A stretch of DNA of 64,000 nucleotides from Nitrospira sp. (GTDB lineage: Bacteria > Nitrospirota > Nitrospiria > Nitrospirales > Nitrospiraceae). The notes under the pieces were generated by a model. It made no database searches. It had not been told where the DNA came from and worked only from the letters and a program-made list of their open reading frames with translations. The DNA lies in the NCBI GenBank assembly GCA_005116895.1, contig SWDO01000004.1, forward strand, positions 263,019 to 327,018, in the 5' to 3' direction. The translations under genes and the position numbers were made by a program. Numbering within the stretch: the stretch's first letter is position 1; each line of letters begins with the position of its first letter. Of this stretch, positions 23,488 to 33,282 are shown piece by piece.

Positions 23488-24450
23488 TTACTCCCCTGGT
23501 CCGCGTGATGGCGTTTTTCGTCCAAACACGAGCGAACTCGGCTCTCGTTCCAATTCTCTAGCCACCCGATTGAGTGTACCAGTGAGCTGTCTAAGTTCCG
23601 TGACCAACTGCCCCGCTTCAGGCAACGTTCGCCGCGTGAACTCCTGCAGCTCTGGTCTGGCTTCATTAACAACGGTGCCAACGGCCTTGCTGGTCCGAGC
23701 CAGTTCATCGGTCGCTGTTCCCAACGCAGTAACGCTCTTGTTGAGGCCGGCGAGCAGAGTCGGAACTTGCTCGTTCAGTGATGTCGTGAGTTTGACTAGG
23801 TTGTCGGCACTTCTGGCCGCACCATTCAAGCTTTGCTCAATTTGAGTCTTATGGGCCGCGACTGTCTGGGCTACATCCGAAAGATCCTTGATCGTCCGCT
23901 TCAGCAGTATACGATTGTCTTCATCGAGAACCTTTGCCGCTCCTTTCGCCGCGGAATCAAGATCAACCAACAGTTGAGCCAAACCTTCCTCCGAGAGTAA
24001 GCGGGAAACTGCTTCATCCAAACGGAAGAAAAGCGAAGGACCGGTCTTGATGACCGGGTAAGCTTGTCCCGTCTGGGCCTGCAGGGACAGAGCATCCCGA
24101 CTCCCCCCAGTCAAATTAATTGTGGCAAGACCTGTAAGACCCTGGGTTTCCAATTTGGCGATCGTGTCGGTCTTGACCGGCGTTCCCCGAATAATATCAA
24201 GGGTCAACAGCACTTCTTCCGGATTATTGGGATTCAAGGCAATAGCCTTGACCCGCCCAACATCCACACCACGATATTTGACGGTGGAGTCGACGCTCAA
24301 TCCTGCCACCGACTCCTTCATATGGGCCTCGTATCGGTCGTACGTACCACGGTAGTCGGTCTTCCCTAGCCACAAAATTCCAACCAGGACAGCCGCTCCA
24401 AGAAACGCCACAAACGATCCAACCAGGATATAGTTGACCTTTGGTTCCAT
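23488..24450 (-). CDS. mlaD: MlaD-type MCE protein
   Basis: 320 residues: one N-terminal membrane helix (ILVGSFVAFLGAAVLVGILW), then the MCE domain (about residues 40-115) with VAGLSVDSTVKYRGVDVGRVKAIAL and LETQGLTGLATINLTGG, and a long coiled-coil C-terminal half. MCE proteins form hexameric rings that conduct lipids across the periplasm. The length is intermediate between MlaD and PqiB. It is in an operon with MlaE- and MlaF-like genes and a PqiC-like lipoprotein. Confidence 0.88.
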   Translation of the reverse strand: MEPKVNYILVGSFVAFLGAAVLVGILWLGKTDYRGTYDRYEAHMKESVAGLSVDSTVKYRGVDVGRVKAIALNPNNPEEVLLTLDIIRGTPVKTDTIAKLETQGLTGLATINLTGGSRDALSLQAQTGQAYPVIKTGPSLFFRLDEAVSRLLSEEGLAQLLVDLDSAAKGAAKVLDEDNRILLKRTIKDLSDVAQTVAAHKTQIEQSLNGAARSADNLVKLTTSLNEQVPTLLAGLNKSVTALGTATDELARTSKAVGTVVNEARPELQEFTRRTLPEAGQLVTELRQLTGTLNRVARELEREPSSLVFGRKTPSRGPGE

Positions 24451-24479
24451 CTAGATGCCTTCTTGATATCTCGCCATTC

Positions 24480-24586
24480 GCATCTCAATCCTGAAGTTCA
24501 AAGTTTCGAGTTTCACGTTTCAAGTTGCATGAGAGCATCGCCTCCGAACTTGAAACGAGAAACCTGGAACTCGAAACTGAGTGCGA
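24480..24586. repeat. Dispersed palindromic intergenic repeat, copy 2
   Basis: A run of TTTCGAGTTTCACGTTTCAAGTTG, later mirrored by AACTTGAAACGAGAAACC and GGAACTCGAAACTG, between the MlaD- and MlaF-like genes. The arms would fold as a long imperfect hairpin. Similar arms occur at 13862-13950 and 48775-48862. Confidence 0.6.
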
Positions 24587-24587
24587 G

Positions 24588-25403
24588 CTACGCCTCACGC
24601 TTCCCGTTCCCATGGTTCCACGCTGCCTGTTCGCTCGCCGCCCTTCCACGTGGGCCACGGAAGTATTCGCGGATAATGGGATCGTCTGATCGGGACAACT
24701 CCTGCATGGTGCCAATTCCCAGGACCGTTCCACGACCGAGCACTGCCACACGATTGGCAATCCGCCACAGTGAATCCAGATCATGTGTCACCATCACCAC
24801 CGTCAGTCCCAAAAGACTTTTCAATGAGAGCACGAGATCATCAAATCCTGCAGCGATGATCGGGTCGAGCCCAGCGGTTGGCTCGTCGAGAAACAACAAT
24901 TCCGGATCCATCACAATCGCTCGGGCGAGCGCAGCTCGTCTTCGCATCCCTCCGCTGAGTTCGTTGGGATACTTCTCTGCACTCGCAGGCGGTAACCCCA
25001 CCATGGCAATCTTAGCAGCGACAATATCACGGATCAGTGCCTCACTCAGCGTCGTATGCTCGCGCAGCGGCACGGCAACATTCTCCGCCAGCGTAAACGA
25101 GCTGAACAACGCGCCATGCTGGAACATCACACCGAACCGCCGGTGAATCGGTCGGCCATTGCCCTCTTCCAGCTGCCGACTGTCTACCCCAAGAATTCGA
25201 ATCATTCCGGCTGAGGGTACGATCAGGCCGATGATCTCACGTAATAGCGTCGTCTTGCCGCACCCGTTGCCACCGGCAATCGCGAAGATTTCACCCCGTT
25301 GGATGGATAGACTGACGTCCGCATGCACAACCGCTTGGCCAAACTTTGTAGCAACGTGGCTCACATCAATCACCGTGGCCGCCATATTCGTAGCCGACGG
25401 CAT
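24588..25403 (-). CDS. mlaF: MlaF-type ABC transporter ATPase
   Basis: 271 residues from MPSATNMAATV, preceded by AGGAG. Walker A is GGNGCGKTTLLRE (about residue 42), the signature is NELSGGMRRRAALARAI and Walker B is LLFLDEPTAGLDP, followed by the H-loop MVTHDLDSL. The subgroup sequence FGVMFQHGALFSSFTLAENVAVPLREHT is characteristic of Mla (phospholipid/organic solvent) ATPases. It powers the MlaE permease encoded just upstream. Confidence 0.9.
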   Translation of the reverse strand: MPSATNMAATVIDVSHVATKFGQAVVHADVSLSIQRGEIFAIAGGNGCGKTTLLREIIGLIVPSAGMIRILGVDSRQLEEGNGRPIHRRFGVMFQHGALFSSFTLAENVAVPLREHTTLSEALIRDIVAAKIAMVGLPPASAEKYPNELSGGMRRRAALARAIVMDPELLFLDEPTAGLDPIIAAGFDDLVLSLKSLLGLTVVMVTHDLDSLWRIANRVAVLGRGTVLGIGTMQELSRSDDPIIREYFRGPRGRAASEQAAWNHGNGKREA

Positions 25404-25437
25404 CAGTGACCACTCCTGACTGATTGTCGCATGCCGG

Positions 25438-26550
25438 TTATAAATCCCACCAATTGAGTAGGATACTGCAGATCGCATCGAACACGATGACCAGAAAAAT
25501 TCCTTGCACGACACTGATGGTGGTGTGTCGACCCACATCGTCGACGCCACCTCTGATCTGAAATCCTTGATAGCAACCCACCAAGGCGATGATCGCTGCA
25601 AAGAATGGCGCCTTCCCTAACCCAATGAGCAAGTGACGCACAGGAACGGCTTCCTCGAATCGAGCCAAAAATTCGGCGAAACTCACATTGAGCTCTCCCA
25701 GGGCGATGAGCATGCCGCCGAATACGCCTACGGCATCCGCGTATACCGTTAACAATGGAAGAGCAATAACCAGGGCAAAGGCTCGCGGCAGCACGAGCAA
25801 GTTCATGGGTGAAATACCCAGTGTCCGCACCGCGTCCAATTCTTCGGTCACTTTCATCGTGCCGATCTCCGCCGCATAGGCTGATCCGGAACGCCCAGCG
25901 ATGAGGATCGCCACGATCAACGGCGCAATTTCACGCAACAGCGAGATGCCGACAAGATCCACGATAAAAATGTTTGTCCCGAACTTACGGAGTTGTTCTG
26001 CACCCTGATAGGCAATTACAACACCGACCAGAAACGTCAGCAGGCCGGTGATCGGCAAGGCCCGCACACCATCCACTTCCACGATCCGCAGGAGCGCCCG
26101 CCATCGTATGGAACGTGGCCGTATCAGCGCTCGGCCGAATGCGATGGTGCTTTCTCCGACAAATGCGAGCGCACGAATCGTAGAGATCTGCCGAGACTGC
26201 ATAATACGCGTGAAACGTTCCATCCAGCTCATCCCGCGACCCGCACCGTTTCCCACGGGTTGAGACCACTCAACTTCTATTTTCCGGAGCAACTCGCCGA
26301 ATTCAGGTTTCAACCCTTGGAGTGCAGTCTGCTGCCCCTTGCGCCGTACGCCGTCAATGCAGCGTTGCAGTATGAGCGCGCCGCCCGTATCCATCGCAGT
26401 CACTTCGCCGGCGTCGTAGAAGACGGTGGGGGTATCAGGCCATCGAAGTGTTCGGCCTCTCCGCTCCAGCTGGGACAAATTTGGAAGAGTCCAAGACCCC
26501 CGGCAGCGAATCACATTATCCTCGACAGAGATGGTTCCCCGTTGTTCCAC
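25438..26550 (-). CDS. mlaE: MlaE-type permease with N-terminal STAS domain
   Basis: 370 residues. The first 100 residues form a STAS-like domain (FYDAGEVTAMDTGGALILQRCIDG). The rest is the MlaE permease: ALPITGLLTFLVGVVIAYQGAEQLRKFG, LLREIAPLIVAILIAGRSGSAYAAEIGTMKV and ELDAVRTLGISPM, with five to six helices. STAS-MlaE fusions are common in several phyla. The GTG start at 26550 is weakly supported. The operon order is mlaE, mlaF, mlaD, lipoprotein. Confidence 0.88.
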   Translation of the reverse strand: MEQRGTISVEDNVIRCRGSWTLPNLSQLERRGRTLRWPDTPTVFYDAGEVTAMDTGGALILQRCIDGVRRKGQQTALQGLKPEFGELLRKIEVEWSQPVGNGAGRGMSWMERFTRIMQSRQISTIRALAFVGESTIAFGRALIRPRSIRWRALLRIVEVDGVRALPITGLLTFLVGVVIAYQGAEQLRKFGTNIFIVDLVGISLLREIAPLIVAILIAGRSGSAYAAEIGTMKVTEELDAVRTLGISPMNLLVLPRAFALVIALPLLTVYADAVGVFGGMLIALGELNVSFAEFLARFEEAVPVRHLLIGLGKAPFFAAIIALVGCYQGFQIRGGVDDVGRHTTISVVQGIFLVIVFDAICSILLNWWDL

Positions 26551-26649
26551 CGGCTTTACTCCGTCAGTCGCTTCGACTCGTCACGCCGCCACACATCACA
26601 CTTCATGAGGACCGCCGCCTGAATACCACAAGAAGGCCATCATGTCTGC

Positions 26650-28452
26650 TCACGGCTTCCCCATAATAGTTTTCAGCTCAGCCCCTGTGATCACCTCGCG
26701 TTCCAACAACAGTGTGGCTCCCTGTTGCAGAGCGGCTTTGTTCTCCTCCAGCAAGGACTTCACCCGTCCGTACTGCTCGTCAATGATCCGCCGCACTTCA
26801 CAATCAATTTCACGCGCAGTCTCTTCGGAGTAGTCCCCTCGTTCCGACGCAACCGGAAGTTGGAGGAATTGAGGCTGTCGCTCTCGCTCCAAGGTGATAG
26901 TACCGAGCTTCTCGCTCATTCCATAAGCCTTCACCATGCTTTTTGCAATGTCGGTGGCCTTGACCAGATCATTCTGGGCCCCCGTGGAAGCTTCTCCGAA
27001 GATCGTTTCTTCGGCGATCCGCCCGCCGAGTAGCACGGCAACTTTATTCTCCAATTCCGATTTCGTCATCAGAAACCGGTCTTCGGTCGGAAGTTGCAAG
27101 GTATAGCCGAGGGCCGCCACACCGCGCGGAATGATCGAGATCTTCTGGACCTGATCCATCCCTGGCAAGGACATGGCAACGAGGGCATGACCCGTCTCAT
27201 GGTACGCCACCCGCTCCTTCTCCATCTTATTCAGAACGCGATTCTTCTTCTCCAAGCCGGCAATGACTCGCTCGACCGCCTCCTGTAATTCAGAAAAGCC
27301 GACCTGATCCTTGCCGCGCCGCACCGCCAGCAACGCCGCCTCATTGATGATGTTGGCCAAATCTGCTCCGGAGAACCCGGGCGTCATCGCGGCGATGTTT
27401 TCCAGATCCGCGTCGGGGCCCAGTGTCACCTGTTTGGCATGCACACGAAGAATGGCAAGGCGACCGATCTTGTCCGGACGGTCCACCACCACATGACGAT
27501 CGAATCGGCCGGCCCGCAGCAACGCAGGATCAAGGATCTCAGGGCGATTGGTCGCGGCCATGAGAATGACGCCGATGCGAGGATCAAAGCCGTCCATCTC
27601 GACGAGCAGCTGATTGAGCGTTTGCTCCCGCTCCTCATGCCCCATGGGCCCCGCGCCACGGGCTTTTCCGAGCGCATCCAACTCATCGATGAAAATAATG
27701 CAGGGGGCTTTCAGCTTGGCCTGATCGAAGAGATCACGGACCCGGGCCGCCCCGACCCCGACGAACATTTCGACGAACTCCGAGCCGCTGATGCTGAAGA
27801 ACGTCACGCCGGCCTCACCGGCCACCGCGCGAGCCAGCAACGTCTTGCCGGTCCCGGGTGGACCGACCAGGAGTATGCCCTTGGGAATCTTGCCACCGAG
27901 TTTAGTGAACTTCTCCGGCGTCTTCAGGAACTCGATCACCTCGCCCAGTTCTTCCTTGGCTTCGTCCACACCGGCAACATCCGCGAACGTGACCTTAATG
28001 TCCTTCTCCACGTAGATCTTCGCTTTGGATTGCCCCACCTGCATGAATCCGCCTTGGGCTTGGCCAAACCGGCGAAAGATAAAAAACCAGATCCCTGCGA
28101 ACAGAGCGACCGGGATCACCCACGACAAGAGATCGCGCCAAAACGTGGATTCAATGACACCGGTGAACGTAACCCCGTATTGGTTGAGTTCGCGGACCAG
28201 GTCCGGATCGTCGACCCGCACGGTTGTAAAGGCTTTCTGCTCCTTGGATTCGCCTTCGGCCTTCAACTTGCCGGTCAGTATGTGGCTGGTCACGGAGACT
28301 TCCGCCACTTTCCCGGTCACCACCAAATTCTTAAACTGACTGTAGGGGAGCTCTTCGACCTTATTCAGGGCAAGGATGAAATCATGTACAAGCACCACGG
28401 CCATGATGGCGAGGAGCACGTACCAAATGGAAAAGGAGGTTGTTTTATTCAT
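26650..28452 (-). CDS. ftsH: FtsH-family ATP-dependent zinc metalloprotease
   Basis: 600 residues. Membrane helices at about 10-28 and 112-133 flank a periplasmic domain. Walker A GPPGTGKT is at 207-214, Walker [12 protein letters not shown] follows, then the second region of homology [20 protein letters not shown]. The zinc site HETGH lies near residue 425. The protein degrades membrane and regulatory proteins. The short C-terminal tail (ending ELKTIMGKP) and the sequence suggest an accessory copy rather than the essential housekeeping FtsH, but this cannot be decided from the window. Confidence 0.93.
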   Translation of the reverse strand: MNKTTSFSIWYVLLAIMAVVLVHDFILALNKVEELPYSQFKNLVVTGKVAEVSVTSHILTGKLKAEGESKEQKAFTTVRVDDPDLVRELNQYGVTFTGVIESTFWRDLLSWVIPVALFAGIWFFIFRRFGQAQGGFMQVGQSKAKIYVEKDIKVTFADVAGVDEAKEELGEVIEFLKTPEKFTKLGGKIPKGILLVGPPGTGKTLLARAVAGEAGVTFFSISGSEFVEMFVGVGAARVRDLFDQAKLKAPCIIFIDELDALGKARGAGPMGHEEREQTLNQLLVEMDGFDPRIGVILMAATNRPEILDPALLRAGRFDRHVVVDRPDKIGRLAILRVHAKQVTLGPDADLENIAAMTPGFSGADLANIINEAALLAVRRGKDQVGFSELQEAVERVIAGLEKKNRVLNKMEKERVAYHETGHALVAMSLPGMDQVQKISIIPRGVAALGYTLQLPTEDRFLMTKSELENKVAVLLGGRIAEETIFGEASTGAQNDLVKATDIAKSMVKAYGMSEKLGTITLERERQPQFLQLPVASERGDYSEETAREIDCEVRRIIDEQYGRVKSLLEENKAALQQGATLLLEREVITGAELKTIMGKP

Positions 28453-28499
28453 CGTTCTCTCTCCTTTTCAGGAATATGGGGGTCGCAACCTGAGAGCCG

Positions 28500-29468
28500 C
28501 TAAAACATGAAGTAGGCCCCAAGCCCCATCGATTCGATCTTCTGGTTGATCACAAACAGGCCATAGGGATTATAACCGTGGAAATACGTTGCCATGATCC
28601 GAAACCGTCGGAAAGAGCCCGTTCGTGACCATTCGAACCCGCCAAGCACATTGGTGTCAATGATCCAATCGTGCGCTTGGATCGACTTGAAATCCGCAGA
28701 CAGCACGGGTGTCACGACCAGCCGATCAAGGAACGATCCCAAGATCCCTGTACGCATCGACGGTGCCCGTGCTTCAAATCCCCACTGGATCTTCCCTCGG
28801 TCGAACGTGGCTGGTTCGCGGTGCACGAGATATCCGCCTCCTCCATAGAGACGTAGCCATCGGTATTCATAGGAAAGAATCGCGTCCACTTCCTCAAGAA
28901 TAAACGTAATCGACTTGAACCCTGGGTTGGCTCCCAAAAATTCGTCGCCGATGTGGCTGCTTTGATGATAATAGCGCAATCGTGCAGACCAATTTCCTGA
29001 GCGCCATGTCAGCGGGATGCCAACATTGAAGTCCGTGTTGATCAATTGAGCGTTCTTTTCATCTAAGTCGAATTGAGCAAAAATGCCGGTGAGCAGGCTG
29101 ATCTGCCACCCATCGCATCCTTCCCGCCTTGTATAAAAGCCAAAGTTTTCTCCGATCGCCACCGACCCAATGTTGGAGGTGGTGCGATTGGTGCGCGATC
29201 GCGTCGATCGCCAGTTCGCAAAGAACTGTGGTTGCTTGGGATCCGCCATGAGAGGGCGAAAGACATCGTCGGAAGGAAAGGCTTCTCCAACGGCTTCCCC
29301 ATCGGTTTTCTCATAGCTCTGCCCATACCGACATTCGAGGGGAGCCTTTACCGTTGAGTCATCCGTTTTTTTGTCATCTGAATCAGCCGCATAGGCATGT
29401 CCTGCCAATAAAAAGATAAGAGAACCTATTCCGATAGTCCATCGATCGCATAGCACCGTCCGGCCCAT
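28500..29468 (-). CDS. DUF1207-type outer-membrane protein
   Basis: 322 residues with a signal peptide (residues 1-28, ending AYA). DUF1207 features are visible: VFRPLMADPKQPQFFANW, IGENFGFYTRR and LRYYHQSSHIGDEFLGANPG. Alternating beta-strand sequence follows, ending in Phe (GLGAYFMF), as expected for a barrel inserted by the BAM machinery. Function of the family is unknown. It lies between the Xfp operon and ftsH. Confidence 0.82.
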   Translation of the reverse strand: MGRTVLCDRWTIGIGSLIFLLAGHAYAADSDDKKTDDSTVKAPLECRYGQSYEKTDGEAVGEAFPSDDVFRPLMADPKQPQFFANWRSTRSRTNRTTSNIGSVAIGENFGFYTRREGCDGWQISLLTGIFAQFDLDEKNAQLINTDFNVGIPLTWRSGNWSARLRYYHQSSHIGDEFLGANPGFKSITFILEEVDAILSYEYRWLRLYGGGGYLVHREPATFDRGKIQWGFEARAPSMRTGILGSFLDRLVVTPVLSADFKSIQAHDWIIDTNVLGGFEWSRTGSFRRFRIMATYFHGYNPYGLFVINQKIESMGLGAYFMF

Positions 29469-29642
29469 TCCTTTCCTCCACTATGATGTTCTTAATAGAG
29501 GCACACTGTACGCTGTTCACAGCCCCTTTCGATAACATATTTACGTGAGGAAATTCATGTGTTTTTGGAGGGTGGTTGGCTGGGCTCACAAGGCTTTCTC
29601 AAAAGCCGTTGTACGAGATAGACCCCTTTCGTGTTTATCGAG

Positions 29643-32039
29643 CTACCTTCTGACAGACTTCCTGTTCCCACTCCACTTCCATTGGCGGATCTCCGGCATG
29701 TCTTCGCCATGTTCGGCAATGTACTGTTTATGTTCGATGCGCTTGTCGCGGAGGGCCTGCTTGGCATAGTCGGCCCGCGAGCCGTGTAGTGGGATCCGGT
29801 CGATGACATCAGCGACCAGATGAAACCGGTCGAGATCGTTCATCACCACCATATCGAACGGGGTCGATGTGGTCCCTTCTTCTTTGTACCCGCGCACGTG
29901 CAGGTTCTTGTGATTCGTCCGTCGGTAGGTGAGCCGGTGGATCAGCCACGGGTAGCCGTGGAACGCGAAGATGACCGGCTTGTCTGTTGTGAACAAGGCA
30001 TCGAAGTCCTTGTCGGACAATCCGTTCGGATGTTCAGCGGATGGTTGCAGCTTCATGAGATCCACCACGTTGACCACTCGCACTTTCACATCCGGCAAGT
30101 AGCCTCGCAACAAGGAGACGGCCGCCAACGTTTCCAGCGTCGGTACATCGCCGCAACAGGCCATCACCACGTCCGGCTCACTATTTCGATCGTTACTCGC
30201 CCATTCCCAAATGCCGATGCCGGCTGTGCAATGCTTCACCGCGGCATCCATGTCGAGCCATTGCGGCGCCGACTGCTTGCCGGCCACGATGACGTTCACA
30301 TGGTTGCGACTGCGTAGACAGTGGTCGGTGACAGACAGCAACGTATTGGCATCGGGTGGCAAATAGACCCGGATCACCTCGGCTTTCTTGTTGACCACGT
30401 GATCGATAAACCCAGGATCTTGATGGCTGAAGCCATTGTGATCCTGCCGCCAGACATGGGAGGACAACAAATAATTCAGCGAGGCAATCGGTCGTCGCCA
30501 CGGGATGTGGCTGCAGACCTTGAGCCATTTGGCATGTTGATTGAACATCGAATCGATGATGTGGATGAAGGCCTCATAGCAGGAAAAGAATCCGTGCCGG
30601 CCCGTCAACAGATAGCCTTCCAGCCACCCCTGGCATTGGTGCTCACTGAGCATCTCCATCACCCGGCCGTCCGGCGCCAGATGGTCGTCGTACGGATAGC
30701 GATCCGCCATCCAAGCGCGGTTGGTCACCTCCAACACATCCTGCCAGCGATTTGAGTTGTTCTCGTCCGGGCTAAAAAGACGGAAGTTCCGGCTCGCCAT
30801 GTTCAGCTTCATCGTGTCCCGCAGGAATGTCCCCATGAGCCGGGTAGACTCGACATCAAGCGCACCTGGTTTCGTGACCTTGACGGCATAGTCGCGGAAA
30901 TCAGGCAGACACAGATCTCTGAGAAGCAGGCCACCGTTCGCGTGAGGGTTCGCGCTCATGCGACGCGCTCCCTTGGGCACTAGCTCGGCGAGTTCGGGCT
31001 TGAATCGTCCTGTCTTATCAAACAGTGTTTCCGGCTTGTAGCTCTTCATCCACTGTTCAAGAATTCTGATATGGGCTTGCTTGTCCATATCACCCATCGG
31101 AACTTGATGGGATCGCCAGTAGTCTTCGGTCCGCTTGCCGTCGATCTGTGGCGGACAGGTCCAGCCTTTTGGCGTGCGCAGCACAATCATCGGCCAGAAC
31201 GGTCTTCGCGCGGCGCCCTTTCGGCCCGCATCGGCCTTGATCCGCTGGATGTCTTGCACGACAGTGTCGAACGTTGCCGCCATGAGCTGATGCATCATCC
31301 GAGGATCGCGGCCTTCAACGAAATAGGGAACGTAGCCATACCCTCGAAAGAGTTGCTCTAGCTCGGCGTGGCTAATCCTGGCCAGAACCGTGGGATTGGC
31401 AATCTTGTAACCGTTCAAATGGAGAATCGGCAGGACCACGCCATCGGTGACTGGGTTGAGAAATTTGTTGGAATGCCAGCTGGTCGCCAGTGGGCCGGTT
31501 TCCGCTTCCCCATCGCCGACCACGCAGGCTGCGATAAGATCTGGATTGTCGAACACCGCCCCGTAGGCATGGGAAAGGGAGTAGCCCAATTCTCCACCCT
31601 CGTGGATAGAGCCTGGCGTTTCAGGAGACACATGGCTGGGGATGCCGCCGGGGAAAGAAAATTGCTTGAACAACCGTTTCAGACCCTGTTCATCCTGCGA
31701 GATGTTTGGATAGACCTCGCTATAGGTCCCTTCGAGGTAGGCATTGGCGACAAGCCCTGGTCCGCCGTGGCCGGGACCGGCGATATAGATCATGTTGAGA
31801 TCATGTTGTGTGATGATCCGGTTCAGATGCACATAGATAAAGTTCAAGCCCGGCGTCGTTCCCCAATGACCGAGCAGGCGAGGCTTGATGTGGGCACGGG
31901 TCAACGGCCTTTTCAGTAACGGATTGTCATAGAGATAAATCTGGCCGACAGAAAGATAATTGGCCGCCCGCCAGTAGGCATTCATCTTGTTCAACAACTC
32001 GGAACTGACAGACCTCTTGCTTGTTCGACCCATGATCAT
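29643..32039 (-). CDS. xfp: Phosphoketolase
   Basis: 798 residues, full length for Xfp/Xpk. Recognisable blocks include [81 protein letters not shown] (quoted here in overlapping parts only for order) and the thiamine diphosphate motif [21 protein letters not shown]. The C-terminal part includes [17 protein letters not shown]-like sequence. It cleaves xylulose 5-phosphate or fructose 6-phosphate to acetyl phosphate. The start has GGGAG at good spacing. It is 12 bases downstream of ackA, so acetyl phosphate can be converted to acetate and ATP by the neighbouring enzyme. Confidence 0.95.
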   Translation of the reverse strand: MIMGRTSKRSVSSELLNKMNAYWRAANYLSVGQIYLYDNPLLKRPLTRAHIKPRLLGHWGTTPGLNFIYVHLNRIITQHDLNMIYIAGPGHGGPGLVANAYLEGTYSEVYPNISQDEQGLKRLFKQFSFPGGIPSHVSPETPGSIHEGGELGYSLSHAYGAVFDNPDLIAACVVGDGEAETGPLATSWHSNKFLNPVTDGVVLPILHLNGYKIANPTVLARISHAELEQLFRGYGYVPYFVEGRDPRMMHQLMAATFDTVVQDIQRIKADAGRKGAARRPFWPMIVLRTPKGWTCPPQIDGKRTEDYWRSHQVPMGDMDKQAHIRILEQWMKSYKPETLFDKTGRFKPELAELVPKGARRMSANPHANGGLLLRDLCLPDFRDYAVKVTKPGALDVESTRLMGTFLRDTMKLNMASRNFRLFSPDENNSNRWQDVLEVTNRAWMADRYPYDDHLAPDGRVMEMLSEHQCQGWLEGYLLTGRHGFFSCYEAFIHIIDSMFNQHAKWLKVCSHIPWRRPIASLNYLLSSHVWRQDHNGFSHQDPGFIDHVVNKKAEVIRVYLPPDANTLLSVTDHCLRSRNHVNVIVAGKQSAPQWLDMDAAVKHCTAGIGIWEWASNDRNSEPDVVMACCGDVPTLETLAAVSLLRGYLPDVKVRVVNVVDLMKLQPSAEHPNGLSDKDFDALFTTDKPVIFAFHGYPWLIHRLTYRRTNHKNLHVRGYKEEGTTSTPFDMVVMNDLDRFHLVADVIDRIPLHGSRADYAKQALRDKRIEHKQYIAEHGEDMPEIRQWKWSGNRKSVRR

Positions 32040-32051
32040 CTCATCTCCCGT

Positions 32052-33278
32052 TCAGTTTGCCTTCAATAAGTCCACGACGGACCGAGCTATCTCACTCTCT
32101 TCATCTGTGTGCATCACATGGACGCTTGCCTTGCTATCATCAGTGGAAATCACCGCTTCACCAGCCTCGTTGCGCGCTGTATCGAGCGCGACGCCGAGAA
32201 ATTCCAAGCCGGCGCAGATGCGTGCGCGAATGATTGGAGCATTCTCCCCAATCCCAGCAGTGAAGACGACTGTGTCCACGCCACCCAGTGTCGCAGCCAA
32301 CGCACCGATCCATTTTCTGGCCTGATAACAAAATAACTCGATCGCCTCGGCGGCCTGTGGATCATGCTGCTCTTGCTTGAGGAGATCTCGCATGTCGGCA
32401 CTGATCTCTGATACGCCGAGGAGGCCCGATTCGGTGTTGACCATGCGATGAAATTGCTCCACCGTCATGCCTTCTGTTCGGGCCAAGTAAGAGATCAGCC
32501 CTGGATCGAGATCTCCGGATCGACGGCTCATGACCAGGCCCGAGGTAGGGGTGAAACTCATCGTCGTATCAACCGCCTTTCCGTGCTTGACCGCGGCCAT
32601 ACTCGCACCGTTTCCAAGATGAGCGAGGATGAGGCGACCGTTGGCTTCGCCAGGCGTCCCTATTCTGGACAACTCCCTCATGAGAAAGGCATAAGACAAC
32701 CCATGAAAACCATACCGCCGCAGGCCGAGCTTGTAGAAGCGTCTTGGGATCGGCAGAAGCCGAGCAACTTGAGGCATATCATGATGGAACGCCGTATCGA
32801 AGCAGGCGATTTGGGGAAGATTCGGATAACGTCGGCTGAAGGCTTCGATCAAACTGATCTCTGACGGCAAATGCTCTGGATCGTACGGGCTGATCCTCCT
32901 CAATTCTTCCAACATGCTGGGTGTCACGGACGCAGGCCTGTTGTAGGTCATCCCGCCATGGACAATCCGATGGCCAACAGCGCGCAGGCGCTTCATTTCG
33001 ACCCGGCGTTCCAGCCAGTCGATCAAGACTCCCACGCAGGCCTGATGATCAGGTGCATTGACGGGTTGACGTTCCTGTCGTTGCGCCACGACATCATTCA
33101 CCATCAGCACAGTATCAGGCAGTCCGATCCGCTCGATCGTGCCTCGTGCAATCGGCGCGGGAGAATCTGGATCTTGAAACAGGGCAAACTTGAGACTCGA
33201 TGACCCGCCGTTGACTGTGAGGATAAGCCCCTTCGTCTGCGGCAGAATCACAGTATCCCCCGAGATCTGAGATGACAA
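32052..33278 (-). CDS. ackA: Acetate kinase
   Basis: 408 residues. ASKHA-fold motifs: LILTVNGGSSSLKFALF at the N terminus, VGHRIVHGGMTY, the active-site block ACFDTAFHHDMPQVARLLPIP, RYGFHGLSYAFLMREL, HLGNGASMAAVKHGKAVDTTMSFTPTSGLVM and VFTAGIGENAPIIR near the C terminus. It converts acetyl phosphate and ADP to acetate and ATP. It begins four bases after the glucan phosphorylase stop and precedes xfp, forming a glucan-to-acetate operon. Confidence 0.95.
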   Translation of the reverse strand: MSSQISGDTVILPQTKGLILTVNGGSSSLKFALFQDPDSPAPIARGTIERIGLPDTVLMVNDVVAQRQERQPVNAPDHQACVGVLIDWLERRVEMKRLRAVGHRIVHGGMTYNRPASVTPSMLEELRRISPYDPEHLPSEISLIEAFSRRYPNLPQIACFDTAFHHDMPQVARLLPIPRRFYKLGLRRYGFHGLSYAFLMRELSRIGTPGEANGRLILAHLGNGASMAAVKHGKAVDTTMSFTPTSGLVMSRRSGDLDPGLISYLARTEGMTVEQFHRMVNTESGLLGVSEISADMRDLLKQEQHDPQAAEAIELFCYQARKWIGALAATLGGVDTVVFTAGIGENAPIIRARICAGLEFLGVALDTARNEAGEAVISTDDSKASVHVMHTDEESEIARSVVDLLKAN

Positions 33279-33282
33279 CGTG

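Noticed and set aside
27439-28503. 354-codon plus-strand frame
   Set aside because: Antisense to ftsH; its composition is explained by the codon pattern of the real gene.
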